Assembly (NCBI GenBank): GCA_009193035.1
Contig: SWDT01000053.1
Span: 186,001-250,000 of the forward strand
Reading direction: 5' to 3'
Source: Halicephalobus mephisto
Lineage: Eukaryota > Nematoda > Chromadorea > Rhabditida > Panagrolaimidae
DNA length: 64,000 bases
Shown one piece after another: positions 45,403 to 57,059 of the stretch (position 1 is the stretch's first letter; every line of letters starts with the position of its first letter). Below the pieces are notes generated by a model. It saw nothing but the letters and a program-made list of their open reading frames with translations, was not told where the DNA came from and ran no database searches. The position numbers and the translations under genes were made by a program.

Positions 45403-45490
45403 CCGACTCACTCCAGCTGCCAATTTCCCATTGTCTTCGGTCGGTAATTATTGGAAAACAAAACTAAATATTTAACATGATAAATTTGAT

Positions 45491-45869
45491 TTATTTTAAA
45501 ACAGAATCGTCTTCGAGCATAAAAATATCGTATCCACCTTTGGTTATTAATTTCCTAAGAATCCTGACATTTGAAAACGAAGACCAGACATTTTCAACAT
45601 CAAAAACAAGACCGACAATTTGACCGTACTTGACTCCGCCTTGTTCAAATCCGTGTTTCCCAACGGTTTCATGGTGGAGTTGTTTCAGAATAGAGTTCCT
45701 GGACACGACCGCTTCCGGAGTCCATAAATGGTTCTTCTCCACTGAAAGTGACAGCTTGAGGACCTTTATTCGAAAAGAGAATAGTTATTTGACATGTTGT
45801 CAGTACTTTTCGATGTAAGATCAATAAAGCGAAATCCAGGGATTCCTGTCTTGGAAAGTGCATCCGAAA
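45491..45869 (-). CDS. 3' exons of an unrecognised gene
   Basis: Two minus-strand exons, 45807-45869 and 45491-45741, join in phase across a 65-nt intron. They encode about 104 residues, beginning SDALSKTGIPGFRFIDLTSK and continuing through HLWTPEAVVSRNSILKQLHH and FEQGGVKYGQIVGLVFDVEN to a stop after LEDDSVLK. The composition is that of a normal globular protein. A phase-1 upstream exon is required, and I could not find it between 45870 and 46700, so the gene is incomplete or broken. Family not recognised. Confidence 0.5.
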
Positions 45870-46732
45870 CTATTGTTTTTAATTTTCTAAAAATTGGAAA
45901 TTTCTAAATTCAAAAACAATCCCCATCTGGGTCTTTGGGAGTGTTTTTAGCAATATTGGTGTCTTTTGAAACATGCTAAGAATTTTTATGAAAGCATTGG
46001 AGGAACATAAAAGATCCTGTTGATATATTTAGAACTTCCGGAAAGTGGAGGGACGAATTCCGGGACCTTCACTTTTTATTATATGTCTAATCACCTTATA
46101 TGAGAAAACGAGAATGCAGTTAAAGATCAGTGTTTCGTATTATCAAAGTCGACAGTCGTTGGAAATTGGAATTTCGATTTTCTTTGTTAAGACACAAGTC
46201 TAGATTGAAGAAATTTAATTAAGATAAAGCACAATTTTTTAAATAAAAAAAGTTTGAAAGTTATGTCATAACGCGGAAAATTAAAAATTGAAATTTGAAT
46301 TTTTCTTTAAGAAATTAGATATTTTTTATTTTAAAAAAGTGCTTTACTTAGGTTAATAGGACTTAATATATGAATTTTTTGAAATGGAAAAAACCAGATT
46401 TTGTCTTAACATAAAAATCTAAATTTTGATGATCAACTTTGATTTCGAACTTTAATCGCCAACTCCTACCAACCCGGGCTAACACCTACGCACGTCACCA
46501 ACGAAACAGATGGATCAAAGAAACAAACAATTGAAAATTTAATTTGTTTTTTAAGTTTGAAATTGTATTGTTTGTCAATTTTGATATAGTGCGAAATAGG
46601 AATAAAAGTAAAAGTAATCGCCAACTTTGGTAATATGAAATGTAGGTTTTATTCCATGAAATTCCAAAAATATTCCAAAAACGAGGAAATTGTACCATGT
46701 AACTGTATTTGTGTAAAAATTGATCAACTTAC
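45870..46732. other. Unassigned stretch between orphan exons and nuclear receptor
   Basis: AT-rich; open frames here are short and show no family features. It should contain either the missing 5' exons of the 45491 gene or the missing 3' exon of the nuclear receptor, but neither is recognisable. Confidence 0.35.
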
Positions 46733-48695
46733 TTTGTGAATAATAAATCAATCCAAAAATTCCACCAATTTCATTTTTACTCAGTTCTAAATTCTTTAAT
46801 TTCATTGAAAGCTCCCTCATTATCTTTGCAAAAGGATAAACCAACTCCACGAATTCTTCCTTGTTCGGAATAGGCTCATCCCCATAAATCAAATGGATCG
46901 TCTTTGGGGAACTGTAAAATCCATAATGAAGAACAACTTTTTCATCTGAATCATCGTCCAAGAGCCTTATCGTCAGTAAGCATCGGTGGAATTGATTGAA
47001 TCTGGCTGCAATTGCTCCGAAAATTTTCTGTTTGTCTTCTTGAGGAAGTTCCTTGAAGGTTGGGAATCTTTCCATGAGAAAAGTGGCAATCAGACTGGCA
47101 TTGCCTTTTTCCATGAGATTATGATGAACACCGGTTATTGGCTAAAGATTAAGATATAGAAAATAAGATTTTGGAAAAGCGTAAATTACACAATAAACTT
47201 CTATTTTCTGTAGATGTTTATTCATCTATATTGCACACAAAAAGCTCGAATGTATCAGATATATTATATTTACTACAATTATACATGGAATATAATTTAC
47301 TGACATTATACTTGATATAATGATGTATTAAATATCATGTATCTGATATATCAGAGCTGTTTCAATGTACTGATATATCAAATGTAATACACTGATATTA
47401 TACTTAGTGTATCGATGCATTAAATATCATCTATCTGATATATCAGAGCTGTTTCAATGTACTGATATATCAAATGTAATACACTGATATTATACTTGAT
47501 ATAATGATACATTGAATATAATGTACTAATATTATACTTAATGTATTGATGCATTTAATATCATCTATCTGATATATCAGAATCGTTTTAACGTATTCAT
47601 ACATTATCTATCATGTACTTATTTTGTGAACATAATCAAAAAAAAATAAATTATCTACGTTATTGCGAATAGTCGCTCTATATACATAATGAAAGAGTTT
47701 CAATGTGCCGATACATAAATTGAGCTAAGTGTATCAGCGTCTTGTATTTAATGTATAAATACATTATATATCATGTATCTTTTTGTGTGTACTCTTTGTG
47801 CTTTCATGAAAGTAACGGCTAAATCCTTACATAAAACTGAAATTCATTAACACATCCATACTTCTCTTCATAAGTAATTAAAGAATTATCAAAAGTATAA
47901 AACCTTGATGGTATTTTCATCCAATCTGTCAACTGTCAACTTTCAAGGAAATATCTTGATCGAATTGAGACTTTGAAGTGACTTGTATACGATTTTAAAG
48001 TTCTTGAAACACTGATTCAGAATCTGTATTCCATTTTCGTGAAACACTTTCCTAGAACAAAAAATTGAATACATGTGTAAAGTTCTATATATTACGCATC
48101 GAGAAAACATAATCCTAACTTTAAAAACTTCCCAGATTATCTCGTTCTTCAAAAATTGAATACAGATTCTGAATTGGCGTTTCAAGAACTATAAGATGAT
48201 ATATAACCGATTTCAAAATTCCACTTCGATTAAAGTTCATTTCCTTGTTAGATTTATATTCTTCACTCACCCCTTACTCACCTGGAACTCCAATTCTGTG
48301 TTCAGAAACTGTTCTTTAGAAGCCACAAAGTGTAATTTGAACAAGCTTTTTTGTGCTTGAGCAAAACTTTCGTAACCACTTCCTAGTAAGTCTATACTGT
48401 CACTAGTCGATGGAAGACTTGATGAATTCCATGAACATAAATTAGATGATTTAAGTTTTGTGTCATTTACGAGTTCCATTCTCATTCCAGCAATGAAGCA
48501 TTTTTTCAATCTACAGGCTCTGCACTGATTTCTGTGCTTTTGGTCAATTTTACACGTGGATGAATTTCGACAAATATATTCTTTGTTTTCAGCGATGGAT
48601 CTTCTGAAGAAAGCAGCACAAGGTTGGCACGAAACTACCCTGAATCTGACTCCTTCAGCAAAAGCACCACAAACGCAACAGATTTCCTCGGGCAT
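46733..48695 (-). CDS. Nuclear hormone receptor of the nematode supplementary (HNF4-derived) group, 3' end not found
   Basis: Exon 1 (48282-48695) encodes MPEEICCVCGAFAEGVRFRV and a two-zinc-finger DNA-binding domain. Finger 1 has the P-box CQPCAAFFRRS and finger 2 has CRNSSTCKIDQKHRNQCRAC followed by RLKKCFIAGM. Exon 2 (46733-47141) joins in phase and gives ligand-binding-domain helices (LMERFPTFKELPQEDKQ, LVYPFAKIMRELSMKLKNLE, and IGGIFGLIYY). The CQPCAAFF P-box is typical of nematode supnr receptors. The last third of the ligand-binding domain (helices 10-12, about 80-100 residues) is missing: exon 2 ends in a GTAAGT donor with no matching downstream exon. The 1.1-kb intron holds a palindromic repeat and a MITE. 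Confidence 0.85.
47225..47785. repeat. GATATATCAGAGCTGTTTCA palindromic repeat array
   Basis: Same unit family as at 35200-35690; at least four copies in tandem within the nuclear receptor intron. Confidence 0.85.
47944..48249. mobile_element. MITE-like inverted-repeat element, copy 2
   Basis: Arms CAAGGAAATATCTTGATCGA (left) and AAGTTCATTTCCTTG (right) are inverted copies. The inner phrase TTCAGAATCTGTATTCCATT is shared with copy 1 at 24306. No coding region. Confidence 0.75.
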
Positions 48696-50609
48696 TATTA
48701 GGAAGTTTATGAAATATAATAATATCAATAGACAAAAATAGGAACGGTTTGGAAAAATAAGAATGAATTCGAATCAATAAACTTGATTTGTCAAATATCA
48801 AAAACATCGGAGATGTTTGTGGTTAAGTCATGGTTTGTAGCTTGTGCTGTACATCAGGGATAGAGTTCGGATATGACCATTGAAAGTCAAAGGGATAAGA
48901 AGAAGAAAATTGAAATTTTTGTTGAAATGTATTTCATTCCGGAGTTACAATTTAGTGCAATCCATTTTCAAGTCTTCAAAACATTAAATTTAGCAACTTT
49001 AGATAGTTATTGCTTTTACTAAGGTTACAATGGCAACGAAAGTTTTGAAATTATTAAATTCACTTTGCACTTTCCTGTATATCGTTCAGTGATTAGGAAA
49101 CACTAATCCTTGAGAAGAAAGAAAGGAAATAAATTTTTTTAGGAATATGGAAGGAGCTAATAAAAATGTCCTTAATTGCCAAAACTGTTCAATAAAAACT
49201 TTACCCCGGCAGCAACGAGTCTTATCGATGATCAGACACGACAAAGTCATTAAAGGTACACTTGACCTAAAATGATCCTTGTCGACCAATCTGTATAATA
49301 ATGACGTTTCTATGTCAGAAAGTATCTTTTATGAGCGCGAAGATCGTAGGTCCCTACTGTATTGGTAATTCTTCACCATTCTTCATTTTCAGTTATTGTA
49401 GTTAAGACAAGAAATAAGGAGATTTTCTGATCATGAACTGTTAATCAAGTATTTTAAGATATCAGCTGACTGGCGACATTTCGGGTTCTCATGTAGACTA
49501 TCATATAGGCTAAATTTCGTCCTTCGTGTCTGCATAAGCATGCATACTTTGATGAAATTCTGTTCAGCGTACAATATATTTCTAAAATTCTCGGTGTTAC
49601 AGTAGTTATATGAAACGAAGATGAATATGTATGTTGAATGTAAAGTTGAAAAATCGTAATTTGTCTTCGAAGATAATTACTGCACCGAGAAATACTAAAA
49701 TTAAAAGTATGGTAGAAATTCGTAGGAAATGGAACAGAAATCCTAGTTTCTTTATAAATATAGCAATGATGCTTTGTACTTGAGGCTCAAAGCTAGATTG
49801 TGTACCTAAACTAAAACAGGTATAAGGATATTAAGATATCAAGATTAATTACAACTATTGCAAAAACACTGCTCTATATTTTTCGTTTGAGAAGCTCTAG
49901 AATGTTTTTCCTGACACATGTGTCGGAAAACTAGATCTGGCCTCATCTAATCCGAAACTAATATGGAAGGAAAAATGTCTCTCGGCAGGCATCGAACCCG
50001 TATCGTTTTGCTATCCGGGCAAGTGCTTTTCTCTTAAGCTACGAGAGCGACCTTTTCCAACTCCATTCATGGAAGCAGAATCGTTTCTCCTGAACGATCG
50101 CTCCTTTCTCGCTACGCTTAATGTCGCGACAACATGTAGTAATACTCTTCCTACTTCCATAACAGAAGAGGACGGTTCTTAAAATTATCCTGCAACTAAT
50201 GAATTTCAAACCAATTTTAACATTACACTGTATATCTAACTGATTTACTTAATTTTCACGGATTATCCTCCATTTCCACTTTACAACATTACCTAGGATT
50301 CAAAAAATTTATCGCTTGCAAAGTGCATTCTATAATTATTTCACGCAAGTTTTCATGTTTGAAATTTTACAATTAAACTGGATAGACTTTTTTCAACATG
50401 TAATTAACAACTGAGGTAAATGGTGGTTGATCAAGCGAATATGATGAAGTAAGAAATGCTCAGCTTTCCTTTATAGAAATGCTTATCATACCAACAGTTG
50501 TGCGTGCTACTCTTTCGCCAAGACGTGTAAAACTATAGACAATTAACATTATCATTCAGTGCGCTGTGTTTTAATTGAATTTACACTGAATTCTGGTTTG
50601 TTGCAGAAT
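48696..50609. other. 1.9-kb intergenic region
   Basis: No convincing gene. A tRNA-like segment lies at 49977-50050. A splice-acceptor-like TTTGTTGCAG lies just before the F-box gene ATG at 50610. Confidence 0.45.
49977..50050 (-). pseudogene. tRNA-like sequence (pseudogene or SINE)
   Basis: On the minus strand CTCTCGTAGCTTAAGAGAAA resembles an acceptor stem plus D arm, and GGGTTCGATGCCTGCCGAGAG gives a B box and the pairing 3' acceptor strand (CTCTCG/CGAGAG). The anticodon loop lacks the invariant T33, so a functional tRNA is doubtful. Confidence 0.5.
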
Positions 50610-51606
50610 ATGATAATTCATCTTAAGTTCTCGCTAGTGGGAAGGCTTCAAGATGTCCCCAACTACGACCCCAAAGAGTCTTCGGTAGAAATCGGTCCCG
50701 ATATGCCTAAAATTCCGTTCAAGAAACTCGATAACGCTCTGCAACGGAAATTTTACAAATTCTGTCCTCCAGTTCTTCTTCGAGACCTCTTCGACAGCTC
50801 AAAAGCAATGAAGGAAATCAAACGTCCTTCAACCTATGTCTCTTGGGACACATTGATTGAGTACAATACAACTGGCGTTAATTCTGGTACGATCGCTTCG
50901 ATACCTTCACTTTTACGTAATTATTTCAGTGAAACCGGATCCGTCTGCAGTCATTGAAGTCAGGGATGCACTATATCTCTTTGGTTTAAAGCCGGGGGAT
51001 TTTTCCAGGTATTTGGGCGGTTACAAATTCCATCACGATAAGCTGAAGCTGCGTTACACTGTTCTGAGTCCGGAAGAATTCAAAATCATTGTGAATCCCA
51101 GCATCACACATGTTTATCTCGATGATCACTGCTTCTCAGGAGATCAAACGTTGGAAATGTATCTGGAGAGCATGCCGTATTTGGAGTGGATTCAGTATAA
51201 CAGTGATCACGAGATTTCAGATCTGGCATCGACACTGTTCAATTGGCAGCAAAAGTCAAAACTAGAATCTATCAAACTACATTGCCCAGTTCCTTCAATT
51301 AAGAATTTCCTTACACATCCGAAGTTATTTGCCAAATTCATGAACGATCAAGAGGAAAACTTCAGCATAGAAATCGAGAATAGCAATACCGAGGACGAGG
51401 ATATTAATCATGAAATTCGGAAATACTTTTTCGAAGGGAAAATTTTATTACCCAAAAGCAGATCTTTAGTCTTTATGGACTTGAGTACCAAGTCTATACA
51501 GAGAATCCTCTATCCGAAAGCCACCCACCACTCGGACAGGGCACACCATTCAGGGACCGGTAAGACTTCCAAGTGGAAAGCTGTAGCAGACTTTTTCAAA
51601 ATCTAA
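50610..51606 (+). CDS. F-box-like protein of the nematode FTH/FBA type
   Basis: Exons 50610-50886 and 50930-51606 join in phase across a 43-nt intron to 317 aa. The start follows a TTGCAG acceptor. The first 80 residues contain an F-box-like helix set (IPFKKLDNALQRKFYKFCPP then VLLRDLFDSSKAMKEI). The rest (LKLRYTVLSPEEFKIIV, YLDDHCFSGDQTLEMYLESM, LESIKLHCPVPSIKNFL) has the leucine-rich beta/alpha pattern of FTH/F-box-associated domains. The C-terminus is basic and His/Ser-rich. F-box proteins recruit substrates to SCF ubiquitin ligases, and these families are hugely expanded in Caenorhabditis. The next F-box-like gene is 2.8 kb downstream on the same strand. Confidence 0.7.
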
Positions 51607-53414
51607 ACAATTGGTTTACGAAAGATATATTACATGCTGTTACTTGACAACATTGTAATCTTCTTTATTTGCGGTAAACGGAAATAAAACTAATGTTATC
51701 GAAACATAGAAAGTAAACCAGTTTCATCGTTAAATAATATTGTGCAAAAAGTTCAACAGATGAAGCATGGGAACTGCTAACGATGTTGAATGGGGTACAT
51801 CTGCCTCGTCTCGCTTTTGTCATTATCTTCAGTAGTGAAGGTAATTCTTCAAAAATCGTAACAAAGAATCCTGTCTATTACCATGTAATAATGTAATCAG
51901 AATTGTCCTCTAACTTCCAGTAGACCTTTGTTCTTAGGTCGTAAATTGAAAGACAAAAGTTGCATAAAAAAGATGTTGAGGTAAATGTAAAACCGATTAC
52001 ATTTTGATCTGGAGTATATCGAAGAAAACCATCCTTATATAATCAGGTAAATATTGATACAGGGGTTCTAACAAATATTCAAACACCTTAAATATACTAC
52101 TAATCGATTTACAACATGTTTAAACTCTTTTATAAGGTGTTTTCATAATCCAAATTGAAGTTTTTTTAAAAATTTTATATACCGTTAAAGTCAACATTGA
52201 AACATTATCAACGGTTGTCGTTATAATCCGCTTTTAAATTTCTTGTAGCCTATGATGACAGCTTTCTAAAATTTCCTCGAAATTTATATCGGAAAATTTT
52301 TCATGACAAACATTTGTTTTTAAAAAATTTGATTTTTAACAGAGATTGTAAGATAAATTTTATTAATTATCAATGTATGTATAAATTGTATTAAATTTTC
52401 AATAAACTTGTTTTCAAATTTGTGTAGAATTCCAAAAATAAATAACTTTATTGATAAAACAATTTGGGTTTTTATGGCATGTGATGAAATAGATTAGACT
52501 CTTAAAATTAGACCAATTTTAATATCGATTATTTGGATGACTTCCACAAATAGTGGTAGTTTTGTTATTTTCAACTACAGTAACTGCTTTTTTAATTGTA
52601 TATAAAAAGGATGCACTAAATATAATCCATTGCCACACCCAAAAAAGTGTAACTGTTAGCTCAGTAATAATTACGAAATGTGACAAAAATGCAACACAAT
52701 CATCATATTTTCCATGAATAATTAGCATTTTTCACGAAAATATAACTTAATAGTGACGATTTCTATTTGTTATTATTTCAAAAATTACACTTTTTTATGT
52801 TGATATTGGTAGATTGTATATGATCCATCGATATATTAAAACGGCTCTGATATATATTAGATACACTATATTCAATATATAGTTTTACTAAGTTCACCTA
52901 AAAAGCGTAATTTTTAGCTCAGTAACAACTGTGAAATGCAACATAATCGTTACATTTTCCACGAATATTTGACATTTACCACGAAAATATAACTTAATAG
53001 TGACGATTTGTATTTGTTACTGGACCAAAAATTACGCCTCTTTTGTATCTGTATTAGAAAGGCTCTGATATATTAATACATTAAATATTTTTCGCGTAAA
53101 ATTGACAGAATGCGTTTTACGTAGTGTTGTATCTTCACTAATATAATGAAAAAGTTGGAGTTTTTATTTTGAAGTTTATTATAAGAACGAAAACATAGAT
53201 ATCAATTGATAAATGCCAAACATCACATGCATATGATTTCCATCCCGGATCTCGTTAGAATTCTTTAAAAACAAATATTTTTGCAGTTTTTTGGTCAAAA
53301 CAATATGTACGTGATTTTGCACACTGATTTGGGTTCATTTTTGAAGAAAGAAAAATGGTCCAGTCAGAGATATCCTTCATCTCTCTGGGTCCACCTACTG
53401 TAAATGCTCTTATT
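51607..53414. repeat. Intergenic region with a duplicated segment
   Basis: 52640-52800 is repeated at about 52895-53050: both contain AATTTTTAGCTCAGTAA-like and AAAATATAACTTAATAGTGACGAT phrases. ATGTATCGATACAT-family palindromes lie between them. No gene seen. Confidence 0.6.
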
Positions 53415-53506
53415 CTGTTCGATCCGGCCAATTAAACGTTGTAGTGTTCGATTGATATTTGTATCTGAGACGTTCTGGGAATCTTTAATGCTCGTCTTGA
53501 TTTTTA
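53415..53506 (+). pseudogene. Degenerate 5S rRNA copy
   Basis: GTTCGATCCGGCCAATTAAACG and CTGAGACGTTCTGGGAATC align with the 5S core (GTCCGATCTGGCAAGTTAAGC, GGAGACGTCCTGGGAATC) but with many changes, so the internal promoter and folding are lost. It lies about 250 bp before the intact gene. Confidence 0.75.
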
Positions 53507-53664
53507 TCTTTAAAAGAGAGATGCATTTAAAAGCCAATAATTATCTCCGGGAATTGCTCGTTGTAGATAACGAATCTAGTGCTGTTCTTTGTGTTCTATT
53601 GAACTTTGACTGTGCTTGTTTGTGAAGCAGGAGATACTCGTCCAATCAAAGGTATTCCGCGTTT

Positions 53665-53781
53665 GCTAGGGGTCAAACCACGGTGAAGGCACGCCATCCC
53701 GTCCGATCTGGCAAGTTAAGCGCCGTAGGGCTTGATTAGTACTTGGATCGGAGACGTCCTGGGAATCTCGAGTGCTCCTAG
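53665..53781 (+). rRNA. 5S ribosomal RNA
   Basis: Identical over its 117 nt to the copy at 16075-16191, including the helix I ends GCTAGGGG and CTCCTAG and the following T6 terminator. Upstream at 53549-53591 is a segment (GGGAATTGCTCGTTGTAGAT) similar to one 105 bp before the other 5S gene (15969). Confidence 0.95.
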
Positions 53782-54448
53782 TTTTTTCGATTTTTTCTAA
53801 ATACCAAAAATATTAGAACACAGATCAGGAAGCGACGATAATCACCTCTCAGAGGTAATCGAGGCATTTATTTCCACTTTTTCTAACTCTCTAATCTCAC
53901 CTGTAAAAAACCAAAAAGTGGTCGAATTGGAAATCTTTGGGAATCTCGAGTGTTCTTAATTTTTTCGATTTTTTCTAAATATTAAAAAATATTAGAAGAC
54001 AGATCAAGAAGCGACGATAATCACCTCTGAAAAGTAATAAATGAATACCAATGGCACACAGTTTCAGATTCTTTTCAAAATAAATAGTAAATTTTGAAAC
54101 ATAGTTTTGTTCTCATCTTCGTCCTCACAATTTTACACAATATTGCTTTTTTGTAACACAGGAGCTGTGAAATTTTCTAAAAGTTAAAAATATTAAAAGA
54201 CGAATTAGAAAAACAATGACCTAAAACTTTGAAAAAAGTTAGTTTTAAATTTGAAAGTTTCGAATTGATATAGTAGATTATGAAAATCATAAACAAGAAT
54301 GTTTCCAAATGCAAATTTCTTTGAAAAAACGAATTTTTGGTTTTTTAAATTATGAAATTCGCGCGTTTTTGGCACAATTTCGAAATCGCCAAAGTTCCGA
54401 ATTTGGTCCGACGTTGTCCTCAGCTCTGGTTCTTGCTGACTTTCCTCG
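53782..54448. repeat. 5S flank and duplicated 5S 3' end
   Basis: 53937-54044 repeats the 5S 3' end and flank (TGGGAATCTCGAGTG, then AAGAAGCGACGATAATCACC) found at 53759-53863. It is therefore a partial tandem copy lacking the 5' part of the gene. The remaining DNA to 54448 shows nothing definite. Confidence 0.75.
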
Positions 54449-56449
54449 ATGAAAACTGCTTCTTTCACCTTCAGACTAGACCCGAATATCGCCGTTGAAG
54501 TCGTGGATGAACTTTCTCGTCAAAGGGATCTGCAAATTCTCCAGAAGTTCGCGTTGGCCGGGAGGGAAGCTTTTTTGTATTATCTCCAAATAGGGAAGTG
54601 CTTTTCTGAGATCAACGTCTGCAAAAATTACGTTGCTCAATTGGTTGGTTTTTGTCACTATAAAGAGTAAAGTTATAATTTTACGAAAACCTAAAATTTC
54701 TTAGAAGTTTTTGAAAAATCCTAAAATTGATAAAAACTCAAATTTAATATATAAAATTTAAATTTCTAAAACCATTTTGTAGTAAAATTCATTTTTTATT
54801 CCTTTAATATTGCAATTTTGAATTATCTTAAAATCCTGTAAAAATTATGAAATCAAAGTTTTTAGAAAATCCTAAAATTGATAAAAACTCAAATTTAATA
54901 TATAAAATTTAAATTTCTAAAACCATTTCGTAATAAAATTCATTTTTTATTCCTTTAATGATATGAAATATGATTCATAGCATTCTAAGATCCAATAGAA
55001 ATTTTGAAATTCATATAAAATTAAAAATTTCGAAATTTGTGTCAAGATTGCTTAACAATATTCATTTTTATTTTTACAATATTATTATTTTATTTTTAAA
55101 ATATTCATTTTTATTTTTACAATATTATTATTTTATTTTTAAAATATTCATTTTTATTTTTACAATATTATTATTTTATTTTAAAAATATTCATTTTTAT
55201 TTTTACAATATTATTATTTTATTCAGGAAACAGGAGTGAAGTTAAATATAGAGAAATTCAGCTGGGATCACTTCTGGTATGTCGCCGGGAAGTTTACTCG
55301 AAGTCTCATCATGGATTCGATGATTTTTGAATCTCTTTATCGTGGACTAAAAGAGAATAAATGCAAGTACTATTTATATATATATTTTAATAATTTCCAT
55401 ACTTTTAAAATAATTTTAATATTTTTCGTACTTTATATTTTTAAAATTATTTTTATAATTTTTATATTTTTAAAATTATTTTTATAATTTTTATATTTTC
55501 AAAATTATTTTTACATTTTCTATGATTTTTTACACTTTTTTGTTTTCTGTAATTTATTCTTTTAATCATTTTTTATATTTTTGTAATTTCTGTACTTTTT
55601 GATTAATATATTAGTTTACAGATTTGGAAAAACTGTCTTTCAACGAAGTATTATGGTACACTGATATTCTTAAAAAACTGGCAGTTCAACCGACGATGAA
55701 AAGGATCAGCGCTCCTGTCACATTTTTCACAAGTATGCGTGATGTCGAGTATTTATTAAATCTTGATTACATGGAAGTACGGGGAGCCAGCGAACCAGAC
55801 CATTTCGAATTTCTTTTTCTCCCTAATATCCGGACCAAGGAACTTAAGATGACCGATTTTAACCCTGAGGCGTTTTTGGAAACTTTTATCCAAAGCTGTA
55901 ACAACAACGAATTTAAGATTAGGTTTGGTTTTTATAAGATTTGTTTTGAATTATTTTTTCAGTCATAATTTCGAAGAAATCAAAAAACTAAATCTCGAAT
56001 GTGATTCTGAATCTTGTGAATTTCTGGTCGAAGTTATTTATCACTGTATTCAAGTTTTCCCTAAATTGGAAGTTATTTATTTTTGTCTTGAGCCGAATTC
56101 CTACCACAAACAGGGCCCCATCTGGAACGAAATCGAGAATGTTCTACAGAATACCCATCAGAAAATCGGAATCAAGATTGAAATTAATTTGAGAATTCTA
56201 ACCGAGGACGAAATTTTTCCTGGATTTGAAGAACTCCCCAAGACGGTGGATAACGGCATCACTCGTCGGAACTTCTTCAGAAGGGTTACTGTAAATGAGA
56301 ACGTCACGCTAAATGTCCATCATACTTCTGTTATTCCGCTTCAATTGAACGTCGAAGAAGATTTGCCTCCGATTTTCGAGAATGCCATGGTGGTGTTGGA
56401 GATTATGGATCCGGATGCGATGGATGGATGGAATTTAGGGGGATTTTGA
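54449..56449 (+). CDS. F-box-like protein, second copy type, with a GC-AG intron
   Basis: Exons 54449-54643, 55227-55362, 55622-55922 and 55963-56449 give 372 aa in phase. The N-terminus has an F-box-like stretch (RLDPNIAVEVVDELSRQRDL then ILQKFALAGREAFLYYL). The C-terminal part (KLNLECDSESCEFLVEVIYH, FPKLEVIYFCLEPNSYH) is of FTH/F-box-associated type. The exon 2 donor must be GCAAGT (GC-AG intron), because the GT one base set later gives the wrong phase and quick stops. The exon 1 donor is uncertain. Likely an SCF adaptor. Confidence 0.6.
54700..55225. repeat. Two repeats in intron 1 of the second F-box-like gene
   Basis: A segment of about 100 bp near 54708 is duplicated near 54859 (AAATCCTAAAATTGATAAAA). 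55060-55225 has four copies of a 44-bp unit (TTCATTTTTATTTTTACAAT). Confidence 0.8.
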
Positions 56450-57059
56450 ATTGAAAGTGGATAATGGTTAAATAGATTTGATTCTAATTTATTTTTTCTG
56501 TCAGAGAAATGAGATAAAGTGATTATATTTTTTTAAAAAGTCGAATTTTCGTCGACAAACTGCTGAAATGTGTTTTTTGAAGATTGATTTGTCTTCAGAT
56601 TTGGATTTTATATATCAGTTTTTTAAATATTTAAATAGTCGATTTTTTGGAAAATTGAACATATTTGAAATTTTTAATTTTTGAAAACTTCCTTATTTTA
56701 CTGTTCTTAGAAGCATTTGAGATGATTATATTAGCTTCTTTGTTAACTATATTGCATCTTGTAATGTCGATTAACTAATCTATGAGAATCCTAAAAATGA
56801 AAGTTATCCGAATCTGGACAATATTATTCTTAAAAAGTGAAAATTACTCATTTTAAAATAATTAATGATTAAAGAAAGCTTTTCTTTTTGTTATTTATTA
56901 GGAAATTTTTATTTAATATTATCAATAAATAAAAATTTAAAAAAATTGAAATGTTCGAAAAACAAAAATTTTTTCGTGATTTTAAAAAACAACGTTCATC
57001 ACAGAACGCCAAATTCGTTTTTGTGCACTTCCGTTTCCCTCGTGTTTTATTTAATCCCG
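56450..57059. other. Intergenic region before the DDX51-like gene
   Basis: AT-rich, about 610 bp, no gene seen. It presumably holds the promoter for the downstream helicase-metaxin pair. Confidence 0.4.

Noticed and set aside
51549..51566. P-loop-like GTGKTS in the first F-box-like protein
   Set aside because: It lies in a basic low-complexity tail with no beta strand before it and no NTPase domain, so it is a chance match.
54476..54658. 60-aa minus-strand frame in the second F-box gene
   Set aside because: The plus strand reads as an F-box-like helix set and joins downstream exons in phase.
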